Counted from the stretch's first letter, positions 9,452 through 20,300 are shown. The stretch is 64,000 nt of DNA from Salinivirga cyanobacteriivorans (GCF_001443605.1 NZ_CP013118.1:3467501-3531500); one strand, 5' to 3'. Notes: generated from the sequence alone by a model not told the origin. Numbers and translations are program-made.

Positions 9452-9597
9452 TCTTGTATGTTTTTACTCCTGTTTTTGATTCAATTTCTACTACAAATTG
9501 CCCATTCATAAACTAAATTGTCCATACGTAAAGGTTATTTTGTGATAAGTCCGAGTCATCGTAGTTTTATTTTTATTTAATCTAAAAAAATATAACT

Positions 9598-12500
9598 ATG
9601 AAAAAACTTGTATTATTTACAATTGCTTTATTTATCGGGCATTTAATAGTTGCCCAGGATTTAAAACAGCTGGGAAGTGAACTAACTAATACTACCCCAG
9701 GTATTCAATTCGGTAATGCCATCAGCTTAAACGAAGATGGCACCATAGCTGCAATTGGAGCTCCATCTGCAAACCTGGTGCAGGTTTTCGAGTGGAATAT
9801 GACCACCGAAACCTGGGAGCAGCTTGGTGCTGACATCACAGGGGAAAGTTCGGGTGATAACTTTGGACATGATCTGGAGATCAGCTCCAACGGAGAAATC
9901 CTGGCTATCAGCGCCCCCAATAATGACAGCCCGTTTGGTAATAATGCCGGGCATGTACGGGTCTATGAATGGAATGGTAGTAGCTGGGTGCAAAAGGGTT
10001 CCGATATTGATGGTTTATCAGATAATTACGAAATCGGAACTTCCGTTGCCTTGAGCAAAGATGGAAGCACCGTGGTGATTGGAGCGCCAAATTGGGGAAG
10101 CAAGGGCTATGTAGCGATCTACGAATGGAATGGATCGGGCTGGGTGCCAAAATCAGGGTCGGCTTTGCAAGGCGAAAGTACCAATGACCAATTTGGGTCG
10201 GCGGTAAGCGCCAATGAGGACGGCGATATCATAGCAGGAGGTGCCCGTTTGAATGATGGTAATGGCACTTCAGCAGGCCATGTCAGAGTATATGAATGGA
10301 ACGGCAGCGCATGGGTACAAATGGGAGCTGATATAGATGGTGAAGCAGGTGGCGATGATTCGGGAATTTCTATCGACTTGAATGCGGACGGGCTCACTAT
10401 AGCTATTGGTGCAAGAAGAAATGACGGCGGTGGTAATATAAATGGCGGCCATGTTCGGACTTATGAATGGAATGGAAGTAGCTGGTCTCAAAAGGGCTCC
10501 GACATCAACGGAGATTTTGACGAAGAGCGCATGGGAACCGCAGTGGCCCTTGACGGAACAGGTGATATGCTGATTGTAGGATCCAGTCAAAGTGATACGG
10601 AAGACACTGACCCTGCCACAAATCGTGGTGAAGCCAAGGTTTTTAGTTGGAATAGCACACTGTCAGCGTGGGTGCAGGTCGGAATGGATCTCGATGGTAA
10701 CAGTGCCAATGCTGAGTTTGGACATGATGTGGCCATAAGCAATGATGGATCTATAGCAATGGTTTCTGCGGGTAATGGTGCTAATGGCGAATATGCACAA
10801 GCTTTTTATTCCCAAAAAACTTCTACAGCTTCCGTTATCAGTTATCCTGAAAACAGTACGGATGTTGTAATTGACCTGGACGTGGAAAATGCCAGTGGTG
10901 TGGCCGATCAAGGTATTACCTACAGCATCACAGGGGGTGAAGACCAAAGCCTGTTTGCTGTAGATGCAGGCACAGGTGAAGTGACTTTTAATACGTCTCC
11001 GGATTTTGAAAGCCCGGGCGATGCCGATTCCGACAATGAATATCTGCTAGAGGTTACTGCTGTTGAGGGAGCTATTGAGTCATTGCAAATTATCACCATC
11101 AATGTTACCGACCTGATGGATTCACCTCCGGTCTTCACTTCTCCCGATCAGGTTTCCATTTCAGAAAATATCTACGATGTTTTGACGGTTGAAGCCGGAA
11201 ATGTGACCTATTCGATTTCAGGAGGGGTTGATCAAACCTATTTTGCTATACACCAAAATACGGGTGAGTTAATCGTAACGCAGGGTCTTGACTATGAGAA
11301 CCCGGTAGATGATGATGGTAATAATGAATATTTCGTAGAGGTACAGGCGGACAATGGATCCTTTCAGTCTACCCAAATGATTACAGTTACCGTAACCGAT
11401 GTGGCAGAAGTTGACCGCTTGGCTGTTGGCACAAAGGACTTTAACGTAGGTGCCCCGGCACAAAACAATGGTTTCAGTACATTGTCAAAGAGTTATTTTC
11501 AAATTGTCTACGAGAAAGAAGAACTGTATGCTCAGACGATCCACGGCATAAGCTTTGAATTATATCAAAGCACCAATATCCAGGGACTTGATGAATGGGA
11601 GATTTACATAACCGAAAATACAAAAGATGGATTTTCATCACACGTTACTTCAGAGTTTGTTACTTCTAATCTTACCCAGGTATTTGACGGGACGGTCGTC
11701 AGGGATGGCAGGGTAGTAACGGTTTATTTTGATCAACCCTATACATTCAAAGGTGAAGGAAATCTTTTTATTGGCGTATCTGAAAAAAGTAGCGGTTCAG
11801 TTTCCGGGGCCTTATGGTATGGTCACTATAAAGGATTAGCTTCTGAGGGGACAATGGCTTCCATCGGTGTGGCGAGTTCGTACACTACCAATCCATCATC
11901 TCCCGGGAATTATTTCATATCCATGGGTGCAGATGGTATCCGACCGTACACAGAGTTTCTATATACACCAGCTCCTTTACCAGAAGAAGAAACAGAAGTG
12001 ATCACGGCTTGTGACAGCTACACATGGCGGGATGGGGTTACATACACAAGTAGCACCAGCGGTGAAACATTTATCGTTCCCAATGCGGCCGCTAGTGGTG
12101 CAGACTCCATATATACTTTGGAGCTTACCATTCTGAATTCAACAACGAGTGTGGATTCACATACAGCATGTGACTCGTTCACTTGGATTGATGGCAATAC
12201 CTATACGCAAAGTAATAATACTGCAACGTACACTATGGCTAACGCAGCCGGTTGCGATAGCGTTATTACACTTGACTTAACCATTCTCAACTCAACCTCA
12301 TCGGTTGATACACATGTGGCATGTGACTCATTTACATGGATTGATGGTAACACCTACACTGAAAGCAACAACATCGCAACACATGTATTAACCAATGCGG
12401 CTGGCTGCGACAGTGTTGTAACCTTAGATTTAACAATTAATCATTCCACCACTGGAGTTGATACACAAGTGGCCTGCGGTTCATTCACGTGGATTGATGG

Positions 12501-13524
12501 TAATACTTACACCGAAAACAATAATACTGCTACCTATACATTGACCACTGCCGCGGGCTGCGATAGTGTAGTGACCTTAGATTTGACAATTAATCAATCT
12601 ACAACAGGAGTGGATACGCAAGTAGCATGCGATTCTTTTACCTGGATTGACGGTAATACTTATACGCAGAGCAATAATACAGCTACTTATACATTGACCA
12701 ACGCAGCCGGATGTGATAGTGTGGTTACATTGGATTTAACCATCCTGAATTCAACATCATCGGTTGATACACATGTAGCATGTGACTCATTCACCTGGAT
12801 TGATGGAAATACCTATACGGAAAGCAATAACACTGCAACATATACTTTGACTAATGCAGAGGGTTGCGATAGTGTTGTAACCTTTGATTTAACTATCAAT
12901 CATTCCGTAACCAGTGTTGATACCCACGTAGCTTGTGATTCTTTCACCTGGATTGATGGAAACACTTACACGGAAAGTAACAATACTGCTACTTACACAT
13001 TAAGTACAACAGCCGGATGCGATTCAGTTGTGACGCTTGATTTAACCATCTCCGATGTTGATGCAACAGTTTCAGTCAATGGATTTGTAATTACTGCAAA
13101 TGCAACAGGTGCTACTTATCAATGGTTAGATTGTGACGATAATTACACTGCAATAAGTGGTGAAACCGGTCAATCATTTACAGCAACAGCAAACGGAAAT
13201 TATGCGGTTGAAGTAACACAAAACGGATGTACGGATACGTCAGATTGTATCGCTATTACCGGTCTTGGTATTGATGAAAATAGTTTTGGGAATCGTGTAA
13301 GAATTTATCCAAATCCCACAAATGGCAAGTTGCGTATTGCACTTGACGATAATTATCGTAAGGTACAGGTTCGTATTAGCAATGTAACGGGTCAAAATAT
13401 TTTAACTAAAAAATATGACGCTACTGACCAGATAGATATGGATATTGAAGGTAAGCCGGGCGTATATTTTATACAATTAACCGTTGATGATAAACAAGCG
13501 GTATTAAAAGTCATAAAGCAATAA
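9598..13524 (+). CDS. Large repeat-rich secreted protein with cadherin-like modules and T9SS sorting domain
   Basis: This 1308-residue protein has a signal peptide (1-20). About seven FG-GAP-like repeats follow (about 20-405), rich in GHVRVYEWNGSSWVQ and AIGAPxxDG. Two cadherin-like modules come next (about 414-600, each ending ITINVTD or ITVTVTD), then a region with no family I recognise (605-795). One divergent copy (802-851) and six near-identical 51-residue repeats (852-1157) follow, each with CDSFTWIDGNTYT and GCDSVVTLDLT. An Ig-like linker (1158-1225) leads to a C-terminal sorting domain (RIYPNPTNGKLRI... to VLKVIKQ). The sorting domain implies export by the type IX system and probable attachment to the outer surface. 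An adhesin or matrix-binding role is inference. Confidence 0.85.
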   Translation: MKKLVLFTIALFIGHLIVAQDLKQLGSELTNTTPGIQFGNAISLNEDGTIAAIGAPSANLVQVFEWNMTTETWEQLGADITGESSGDNFGHDLEISSNGEILAISAPNNDSPFGNNAGHVRVYEWNGSSWVQKGSDIDGLSDNYEIGTSVALSKDGSTVVIGAPNWGSKGYVAIYEWNGSGWVPKSGSALQGESTNDQFGSAVSANEDGDIIAGGARLNDGNGTSAGHVRVYEWNGSAWVQMGADIDGEAGGDDSGISIDLNADGLTIAIGARRNDGGGNINGGHVRTYEWNGSSWSQKGSDINGDFDEERMGTAVALDGTGDMLIVGSSQSDTEDTDPATNRGEAKVFSWNSTLSAWVQVGMDLDGNSANAEFGHDVAISNDGSIAMVSAGNGANGEYAQAFYSQKTSTASVISYPENSTDVVIDLDVENASGVADQGITYSITGGEDQSLFAVDAGTGEVTFNTSPDFESPGDADSDNEYLLEVTAVEGAIESLQIITINVTDLMDSPPVFTSPDQVSISENIYDVLTVEAGNVTYSISGGVDQTYFAIHQNTGELIVTQGLDYENPVDDDGNNEYFVEVQADNGSFQSTQMITVTVTDVAEVDRLAVGTKDFNVGAPAQNNGFSTLSKSYFQIVYEKEELYAQTIHGISFELYQSTNIQGLDEWEIYITENTKDGFSSHVTSEFVTSNLTQVFDGTVVRDGRVVTVYFDQPYTFKGEGNLFIGVSEKSSGSVSGALWYGHYKGLASEGTMASIGVASSYTTNPSSPGNYFISMGADGIRPYTEFLYTPAPLPEEETEVITACDSYTWRDGVTYTSSTSGETFIVPNAAASGADSIYTLELTILNSTTSVDSHTACDSFTWIDGNTYTQSNNTATYTMANAAGCDSVITLDLTILNSTSSVDTHVACDSFTWIDGNTYTESNNIATHVLTNAAGCDSVVTLDLTINHSTTGVDTQVACGSFTWIDGNTYTENNNTATYTLTTAAGCDSVVTLDLTINQSTTGVDTQVACDSFTWIDGNTYTQSNNTATYTLTNAAGCDSVVTLDLTILNSTSSVDTHVACDSFTWIDGNTYTESNNTATYTLTNAEGCDSVVTFDLTINHSVTSVDTHVACDSFTWIDGNTYTESNNTATYTLSTTAGCDSVVTLDLTISDVDATVSVNGFVITANATGATYQWLDCDDNYTAISGETGQSFTATANGNYAVEVTQNGCTDTSDCIAITGLGIDENSFGNRVRIYPNPTNGKLRIALDDNYRKVQVRISNVTGQNILTKKYDATDQIDMDIEGKPGVYFIQLTVDDKQAVLKVIKQ
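12151..13068 (+). repeat. Six tandem 153-bp coding repeats
   Basis: Exact 153-bp spacing starts at 12151, 12304, 12457, 12610, 12763 and 12916. Each unit encodes 51 residues with two cysteines (in ACDSF, or ACGSF in one unit, and GCDSV). Copies differ mostly at synonymous positions and at a few residues, so they are not a recent perfect expansion. A diverged seventh unit precedes them at about 12001-12150. Confidence 0.9.
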
Positions 13525-13567
13525 ATTTATAAACAGGGCTTAAACTAAGCTATTTAAAACAAGAAAA

Positions 13568-14503
13568 ATGAAAAAATTAATTTCAATCCTGGTAACGCTG
13601 TTTGCTCTTGGAGCTTATGCCCAGGAGAATCAGGTAGCTAAACTTGAAAATTTAAAAGAGCGTATTTTAGCTAAGTACGTGATCAAGCATGAAGGAGATA
13701 ATGATTACTCATACAGCGGGTGCTGTGAAGATCATTACATCATTGAAAAATCAGAGTTCCGTGGTGACTTTTTAAAATTTGATTTTAAATGGCAGGGAAC
13801 CAGTCTTAGTCCATCCATGTACGTACCAGATGAAGAAGCTTTCCCTGCGACTTATGTTAAAGCTCGTTATGAAGGTAATCCAGAAATGATCAAAAAGTAC
13901 GATGTGATCGAGAAATATGATGAAGAACGAATTGTCATACTGGACGAATGGGTCTATGTTCTGGAATGGAACAGCAAGGATGATTTTGTGATTGATAAAG
14001 TATTACGCCCCGGAGAAGTTTCTGGTTTAAAAGCAGTAAAAGCTAGCTTAAAAGCCAAAAAGGTGATGAAAAATGCTGACCATTACAATACCCTAAAAGC
14101 TTATTTGGATAAAGCATTTGCTAAACAGGCTTCTTTATTGCCAAAATGGAAAGAAGAAAATGCTGACCTCATACAACAACGGTTGGAAAACAAAAAGAAA
14201 GTGATGCAAGAAATCAAAGGTGTGAATGATGCCTACTGGCAATCTGAAGAAGGTCAGGCCAAGCTCAGAGAGATGAAAGAAAGCGAAGGAAAACCAACGA
14301 GCTGGACCATCAAAAATGGGAGCAGTAAAGAGGTGTTTGTCGGAACAGGAGGCTCGTCAAAGTCTCTAGCTCCTGGACAATCAACTACTTTCTTATGCAA
14401 TACAGATATCTATTACCTTAGTAAAAACGGAGCTAATTATGAAAAAAAGGGACTTTTAGGCAAGGGGTCTGAATGGTGTGGTAAAACATTTATCATTAAA
14501 TAA
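13568..14503 (+). CDS. Secreted protein of unknown function
   Basis: This 311-residue protein has a signal peptide (1-19, ending AYAQ). Residues 20-150 are mixed alpha/beta and include a cysteine pair in YSGCCEDHY. A charged, helical middle (about 160-250) follows. The C-terminal 70-residue domain begins SWTIKNGSSKEVFVGTGG and ends in WCGKTFIIK. I do not recognise a family. It starts 43 bp after the large T9SS protein with no terminator between, so the two are probably co-transcribed and may work together at the cell surface; it has no sorting domain of its own. Confidence 0.75.
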   Translation: MKKLISILVTLFALGAYAQENQVAKLENLKERILAKYVIKHEGDNDYSYSGCCEDHYIIEKSEFRGDFLKFDFKWQGTSLSPSMYVPDEEAFPATYVKARYEGNPEMIKKYDVIEKYDEERIVILDEWVYVLEWNSKDDFVIDKVLRPGEVSGLKAVKASLKAKKVMKNADHYNTLKAYLDKAFAKQASLLPKWKEENADLIQQRLENKKKVMQEIKGVNDAYWQSEEGQAKLREMKESEGKPTSWTIKNGSSKEVFVGTGGSSKSLAPGQSTTFLCNTDIYYLSKNGANYEKKGLLGKGSEWCGKTFIIK

Positions 14504-14674
14504 ATACAATCAAACAACAACGATACAACCTTTAAACAATTGGTTAAAAAAGCTGTTCGATACCTAACAACCTGATTTTTTAAACACTCAATATGTTTTT
14601 GAAGGAATTGAATTTATTTTGGTTAACATAAGTTGATGTTTTAGACTGTATGTTATTTTAATGCAACACTCAGC

Positions 14675-14700
14675 ACACCCGGCTTCAGCCGGGTGTTTTG
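14675..14700 (+). terminator. Rho-independent terminator
   Basis: A perfect GC-rich stem, ACACCCGGC / GCCGGGTGT, closes on TTCA and is followed by TTTTG. It lies 170 bp after the secreted-protein gene and 66 bp beyond the stop of the converging butyrate-kinase-family gene. Confidence 0.8.
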
Positions 14701-14766
14701 TCTCCCAAAATTTATTCATTTTCTTCTTTAACCACCAAACTCCACACCCAAACTCATTCTCCCAAC

Positions 14767-15846
14767 TCATTCTCCCGGGTATTCCAATACTTTCTCTTCA
14801 CCATCATACACCCTGTAAAATCCTTCGGCCAGCGCTTCCATTTCACTTTCGCCGGGGAGCACATGATAATCAGTGAGTCTGCCCACGTATTTTTTGAGGT
14901 CATCGGTGAAACGTTGGCTATGGGCAATGCCGCCCGTAATGCCAATGGCATGAGCGCGACCTTTTGAGGCGGCAAAACAGGCCCCAATTTCTTTGGCAAC
15001 CTGGTACACGAAGGCATTGTAAATTAATTCGGCTTTTGTATTGCCTTTGTCTATCATATCAAGTACTTCCCGCAGGTCTTCGGTGCCCAGGTAGGCTTTC
15101 AGACCGCTATTTTGAGAGAACAATTTCTTTACTTCCGCTTCAGGTTTACTGTAGCAGAGTTTCATCACACCTCGAAGGGGCAAGGCGCCGGCACGGTTTG
15201 GAGAGAAAGGTCCCATACCCAGCAGGCCATCGTTCACATCAACTATGCGTCCTCCGCTTACAAGCCCGATGGAGATGCCACCACCCAAATGCGCCACAAC
15301 AAAATCAGATTCAGCAAAAGGTACTTTGTACATTTTGGAGAGTTTACGGGCCGTCATTTTTACGTTCAGGGTATGTGCCCTGCCATCGCGCACGATGCCC
15401 GGCACACCCGATATCTTGGCCACCTCGCTCAGTCGGCTGGTTGAAACCGGATCCACGGTGTAGCATTCCGGCAGGCTGAATTCACCTTTGAGCTTATGCA
15501 CAAGCAGACTACCCAGGTTGGAAGCATGTTCACCGTATTGCCCTGAGCGCGCATCTTGCAGAAACTCTGCATTGACACGATACGTGCCACCATTGATGGG
15601 TTTGACTATACCGCCCCGGCCCACAAGACCAATTACCTCAACGGTATGGTCTGAAATATATCCATCGATATAGGGTTTTATTTTTTGATACCGGTAGTCA
15701 AGTTGGTCGGCAATTTTTTCGAATTGCTGCAGTTCGCTTTGCGGATGACTGATATTAGACGAGGATAATTCGCCTTCGCGATTGTAAAAAGCAATTTTCG
15801 TAGATGTGGAACCCGGATTGATGACAATGATAACTTTGTTTTGCAT
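14767..15846 (-). CDS. Butyrate kinase family acyl kinase (variant, intact nucleotide loops)
   Basis: This 359-residue ASKHA-fold kinase has the phosphate-1 loop INPGSTSTK (about 9-17), GEHASNLG, AHLGGGIS and the adenosine motif TGGIAH all intact, so ATP-dependent acyl kinase activity is expected (acid + ATP = acyl phosphate + ADP). Compared with the canonical copy at 60998, the segment around DPVVVDE reads DPVSTSR, and RKSIFHALNQK reads RDGRAHTLNVK. These changes suggest another acid substrate, such as a branched-chain acid (inference). No phosphotransacylase is adjacent. It is transcribed away from the dehydrogenase-IcmF operon across a 320-bp intergenic region. Confidence 0.8.
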   Translation of the reverse strand: MQNKVIIVINPGSTSTKIAFYNREGELSSSNISHPQSELQQFEKIADQLDYRYQKIKPYIDGYISDHTVEVIGLVGRGGIVKPINGGTYRVNAEFLQDARSGQYGEHASNLGSLLVHKLKGEFSLPECYTVDPVSTSRLSEVAKISGVPGIVRDGRAHTLNVKMTARKLSKMYKVPFAESDFVVAHLGGGISIGLVSGGRIVDVNDGLLGMGPFSPNRAGALPLRGVMKLCYSKPEAEVKKLFSQNSGLKAYLGTEDLREVLDMIDKGNTKAELIYNAFVYQVAKEIGACFAASKGRAHAIGITGGIAHSQRFTDDLKKYVGRLTDYHVLPGESEMEALAEGFYRVYDGEEKVLEYPGE

Positions 15847-16166
15847 AAGTTGTTTTTTCGCAGATTAATGAATCATTACAGTGCAAAAATGCATTTAAAT
15901 AAAAGCTGTTTTTCGCCTCAGTGGCACTATGCACTATGCATACATTCTTCCACCGTATAAGATAAAAGACTTTTAAGTCAACTTTTGTTCAATATTTTAG
16001 TTAAGTATTAAAGTAATTGTGTTTTGAATATACAAAATTTTATATGCAAACACATGAATATATTTAAATGCTTTTATTATTGAATGGTTTTTATTAAATT
16101 GTATAACCTATAAATGAAAAGGGAGTGATCTGAGGGGCAATGATTAATCACTAAACTTAAACAATT
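15847..16166. other. Divergent intergenic region, promoters expected
   Basis: These 320 AT-rich bases separate the minus-strand kinase gene from the plus-strand dehydrogenase gene and must contain both promoters. A short tandem, GCACTATGCACTATGCA, lies at about 15925-15941. I found no perfect TAnnTTTG box facing either gene and no small gene. Confidence 0.4.
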
Positions 16167-17309
16167 ATGCATTTTGAATACACCGAGGAACAGCTCATGG
16201 CACAGCAGTCTGCAAGAGATCTGGCGCAAAAAGAATTTATCAAGGATGTGATTGAGCGGGATACCAACGCCATTTTTCCCGAAAAACATGTAAAAAAACT
16301 GGCCGAACTGGGCTTCATGGGCATGCAGGTTGACCCGAAATACGACGGTACAGGTATGGATACGGTTTCATACGTGCTGGCAATAGAAGAAATTTCCAAA
16401 GTAGATTCTTCTCTGGGTGTAATCATGTCGGTCAATAATTCTTTGGTATGTTTTCCCATAGAAAAATATGGTAACGAGGAGCAGAAGGAGAAATACCTCA
16501 AACCGCTTGCCCGTGGCGATAAACTAGGGGCATTTTTACTTTCCGAACCAGAAGCGGGCTCCGATGCCACAAGGCAACGTACCATAGCAGAGGATAAGGG
16601 CGACCATTACGTGATCAATGGTACCAAAAACTGGATCACCAGCGGAAACTCGGCTGACACGTACGTGGTCATTGCCCACACCCACCCGGAAAAAGGACAC
16701 AAAGGGATCAATGCGTTCATCGTGGACCGGCACTCAGAAGGGATCAGCCCGGGACAGCATGAAGATAAAATGGGCATGCGGAGTTCCGATACGCATTCAG
16801 TGATGTTTTCTGACGTTAAAGTACCCAAAGAGAACCGCCTGAGCGACGACGGCATGGGTTTTAAAATTGCCATGAAAACACTGGAGGCCGGACGATTGGG
16901 AATTGCTGCCCAGGCTCTCGGATTGGCTTCAGGCGCTTATGAGCTCTCCCTTAAATATGCCAAAGAACGCAAAGCATTTGGTACCGAAATCATTAACCAC
17001 CAGGCCATAGCTTTCAAGCTGGCCGATATGGCCACGGATATTGAGATGATGCGTTTGCTGGCATTCAAAGCGGCCTGGCTCAAGGATAACGGCAAACCAT
17101 TTGGTACAGCCAGTGCCATGGCCAAACTGGCCTGTGCCGATAAAGCCATGCAAATCACCACGGAAGCCGTGCAGATTCACGGTGGATACGGTTATGTGAA
17201 AGAATACCATGTGGAACGCCTCATGCGAGATGCCAAACTCACACAAATCTACGAAGGTACTTCCGAAATACAAAAGATTGTCATTTCACGAGCTATTACC
17301 AATGCATAG
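16167..17309 (+). CDS. Short-chain acyl-CoA dehydrogenase
   Basis: This 380-residue FAD flavoprotein has full family length. The acyl-CoA dehydrogenase signatures LLSEPEAGSDATRQRTIA and YEGTSEIQKI are present, with E363 of YEGTSE in the catalytic-base position of short- and medium-chain enzymes. The QIHGGYGYVKEYHVERLMRDAK segment contributes to FAD binding at the dimer interface. It would interconvert butyryl-CoA and crotonyl-CoA or a branched analogue. It is the first gene of an apparent operon with icmF (36 bp downstream), so butyryl-CoA made by the mutase is the likely substrate (inference). No etfAB genes are in the window. Confidence 0.92.
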   Translation: MHFEYTEEQLMAQQSARDLAQKEFIKDVIERDTNAIFPEKHVKKLAELGFMGMQVDPKYDGTGMDTVSYVLAIEEISKVDSSLGVIMSVNNSLVCFPIEKYGNEEQKEKYLKPLARGDKLGAFLLSEPEAGSDATRQRTIAEDKGDHYVINGTKNWITSGNSADTYVVIAHTHPEKGHKGINAFIVDRHSEGISPGQHEDKMGMRSSDTHSVMFSDVKVPKENRLSDDGMGFKIAMKTLEAGRLGIAAQALGLASGAYELSLKYAKERKAFGTEIINHQAIAFKLADMATDIEMMRLLAFKAAWLKDNGKPFGTASAMAKLACADKAMQITTEAVQIHGGYGYVKEYHVERLMRDAKLTQIYEGTSEIQKIVISRAITNA

Positions 17310-17345
17310 CGTCATATGTAGCGATAGGAATTAAGAATTGTAGTT

Positions 17346-20300
17346 ATGAACAAAAATAAGGTTTACGAGCCGGATAATAAGTTAAGAGTCATTACCGCCA
17401 CATCACTTTTTGATGGTCACGATGCCACTATCAACATCATTCGTAGAATACTGCAATCAAGTGGTTGCGAGGTCATTCACCTGGGACACAACAAGTCGGT
17501 AGATGAAATCGTAAATTATGCCATCCAGGAAGATGTACAGGCCATTGCCGTTACTTCATACCAGGGCGGCCACCTGGAATTTTACAAATACATGTACGAC
17601 CTCTTACAGGAGCGCGGCTGCGGACATATCAAAATATTTGGCGGTGGCGGAGGTGTGATTTTGCCCGAAGAACAGGAGGAATTGCACAAGTACGGCATTG
17701 CCCGTATCTATTCCCCCGATGATGGACGTAAAATGGGCCTTCAGGGTATGATCAATGATTTGATCAAAATAAGTGATTTCCCGTTGGGCAACAATGGTGT
17801 GGAGCTGGAAAAAGTCAAAAAGCGTGAACCATATCCCATTGCCTCACTTATTTCACAAGTGGAGAATTTTCCGGATCAGGCCAATGGCTTGATGGAAACC
17901 GTCAGGAGTGAATCCCGGAAATCCAGGACCCCGGTGATTGGGATGACCGGTACCGGTGGTGCAGGAAAGTCGTCCATGGTCGATGAAATTATTCGACGAT
18001 TCAACGATAGGTACCCAAAACTCCACGTGGGTATCGTTTCAGTCGATCCTACAAGACGCAAAGGCGGTGGAGCCCTGCTTGGCGACCGTATCCGCATGAA
18101 CGCCATCAACCATCCCAGTGTGTATATGCGTTCACTGGCTACTCGCAGCCAGAACCAGGCATTATCATCGCATGTGAAGGATGCCGTGGATATTCTAAAG
18201 TTTGCAGGGTACGATATCATCATACTTGAATCCTCAGGTATTGGGCAGTCCGGTACAGAGATCATTGATCAGAGCGATGTGTATTTTTACGTGATGACAC
18301 CTGAATTCGGGGCAGCCACACAGCTCGAAAAAATTGCCATGCTCGACTATGCCGATATTGTAGCCCTCAATAAGTTCGATAAACAGGGCGCACTGGATGC
18401 TTTGCGTGATGTGAAAAAGCAATATCAGCGCAATCACATGTTGTTTGAACAGCCACTCGAGGAGATGCCGGTATATGGTACCATTGCATCGCAATACAAT
18501 AACGAAGGGGTGAATATTCTTTTTGAAGCGCTAATTAATACCGTTACTGAAAAAACCGGGTACAAATTTCCCAAAGCAAAGCAAAACCTTCGAATTAGTC
18601 ATAACGACCAGGAAATTGTGCCACCGAACCGGGTGCGTTACCTCTCAGAGATTGCAGAAACAGTGCGCAACTATAACCAGGAAATAGAAGAAAAAGCAGC
18701 GGTGGCCAATCGGCTTCAGGCACTGCTTACTGCTACAGAAGAGCTTACTCGTGAAAAAGATATTGAAGCACTGCTCAACGAAAAAGTGGAGTCGCTCAAG
18801 CAGGAGCTGGGTAGTGAAAATCAATCTATTCTCGAGCAATGGGAAGCGAAAAAGCAACGCTACAAGGATGAACATTATACCTATAAAGTTCGTGGTAAAG
18901 AGATCAGGGTTGAAACGCATGTGGAAACGCTTTCACATACCCGTATTCCGAAAGTGTCTTTGCCAAAATATAAAGCCTGGGGTGATATTCTGAAATGGAA
19001 CCTGAAAGAGAATGTGCCAGGTGAGTTTCCATATGCTGCCGGTGTTTTCCCATTTAAGCGCGAATTCGAAGATCCTACGCGCATGTTTGCCGGCGAGGGT
19101 GGGCCTGAACGCACAAACAAGCGGTTTCATTACCTGTCGAAAGACCAAAAAGCCAAAAGGCTCTCTACGGCTTATGATTCGGTGACTCTGTATGGCTCCA
19201 ATCCCGATATACGACCCGATATTTATGGAAAAATTGGTAATTCGGGGGTTTCTGTGGCCTGCCTCGATGATGCCAAGAAACTTTATTCCGGATTTGACCT
19301 GCTCGACCCGGCCACATCAGTTTCAATGACCATAAACGGACCCGCACCTTTTATGGTTGGCTATTTTTTCAATGCGGCTATTGATCAGCAGTGCGAAAAA
19401 TATATTGTAGAGCACGGCTTGGAAGACCAGGTCAAACAAAAGGTGAAGGAGATTTATAAAGATAATGGCATCAATCCGCCTAACTACCTGGGCGACCTTC
19501 CGGATAACAATGATGGTCTGGGCTTGAGGCTGCTCGGTGTGACAGGCGATCAGGTGCTGCCAGAGGATGTGTACAATGCCATCAAAGAAGAGACGCTGCA
19601 AAAAGTGCGTGGTACGATTCAGGCCGACATTCTGAAAGAAGATCAGGCCCAAAATACCTGCATCTTCTCAACAGATTTTGCCCTTACCATGATGGGTGAC
19701 ATACAGCAATACTTCATCGATCATAAAGTGAAAAACTTTTACTCGGTGTCCATTTCCGGATACCACATAGCCGAAGCTGGTGCCAATCCGATCACACAAT
19801 TGGCATTTACACTTGCTAATGGATTTACCTTTGTGGAGTATTACCTTTCGCGCGGCATGCACATCGATGATTTTGCCCCGCGTCTCTCGTTTTTCTTTTC
19901 TAACGGTCTTGATCCTGAGTATTCTGTAATTGGGCGGGTTGCCCGGCTTATTTGGGCCAAGGCTATGAAGTATAAATACAAAGGCAATGCACTGTCGCAA
20001 AAGCTGAAATACCATATTCAAACTTCGGGCAGGTCGCTGCACTCGCAGGAGATCGAATTTAACGATATTCGTACCACACTGCAGGCATTGTCTGGTATTT
20101 ACGACAACTGTAACTCCCTGCATACCAATGCATACGACGAGGCCATTACCACACCTACCGAGGAATCGGTGCGCAGAGCAATGGCCATTCAAATGATTAT
20201 CAATCATGAGTATGGCCTGACTAACAATCAAAATCCATTGCAAGGGTCATTCATTATAGAAGAATTAACCGACTTGGTAGAAGAGGCCGTGCTGGTAGAA

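Noticed and set aside
12151-13068. Possible CRISPR-like periodicity
   Set aside because: The period is 153 bp, the whole unit is coding and in frame, and there are no short repeats separated by unique spacers.
14661-14967. Two short plus-strand frames after the secreted protein gene
   Set aside because: They run through the terminator hairpin and into the antisense of the kinase gene; composition is not protein-like.
16077-16289. 70-codon minus-strand frame over the start of the acyl-CoA dehydrogenase gene
   Set aside because: It overlaps a certain gene start, has no recognisable features and no promoter.
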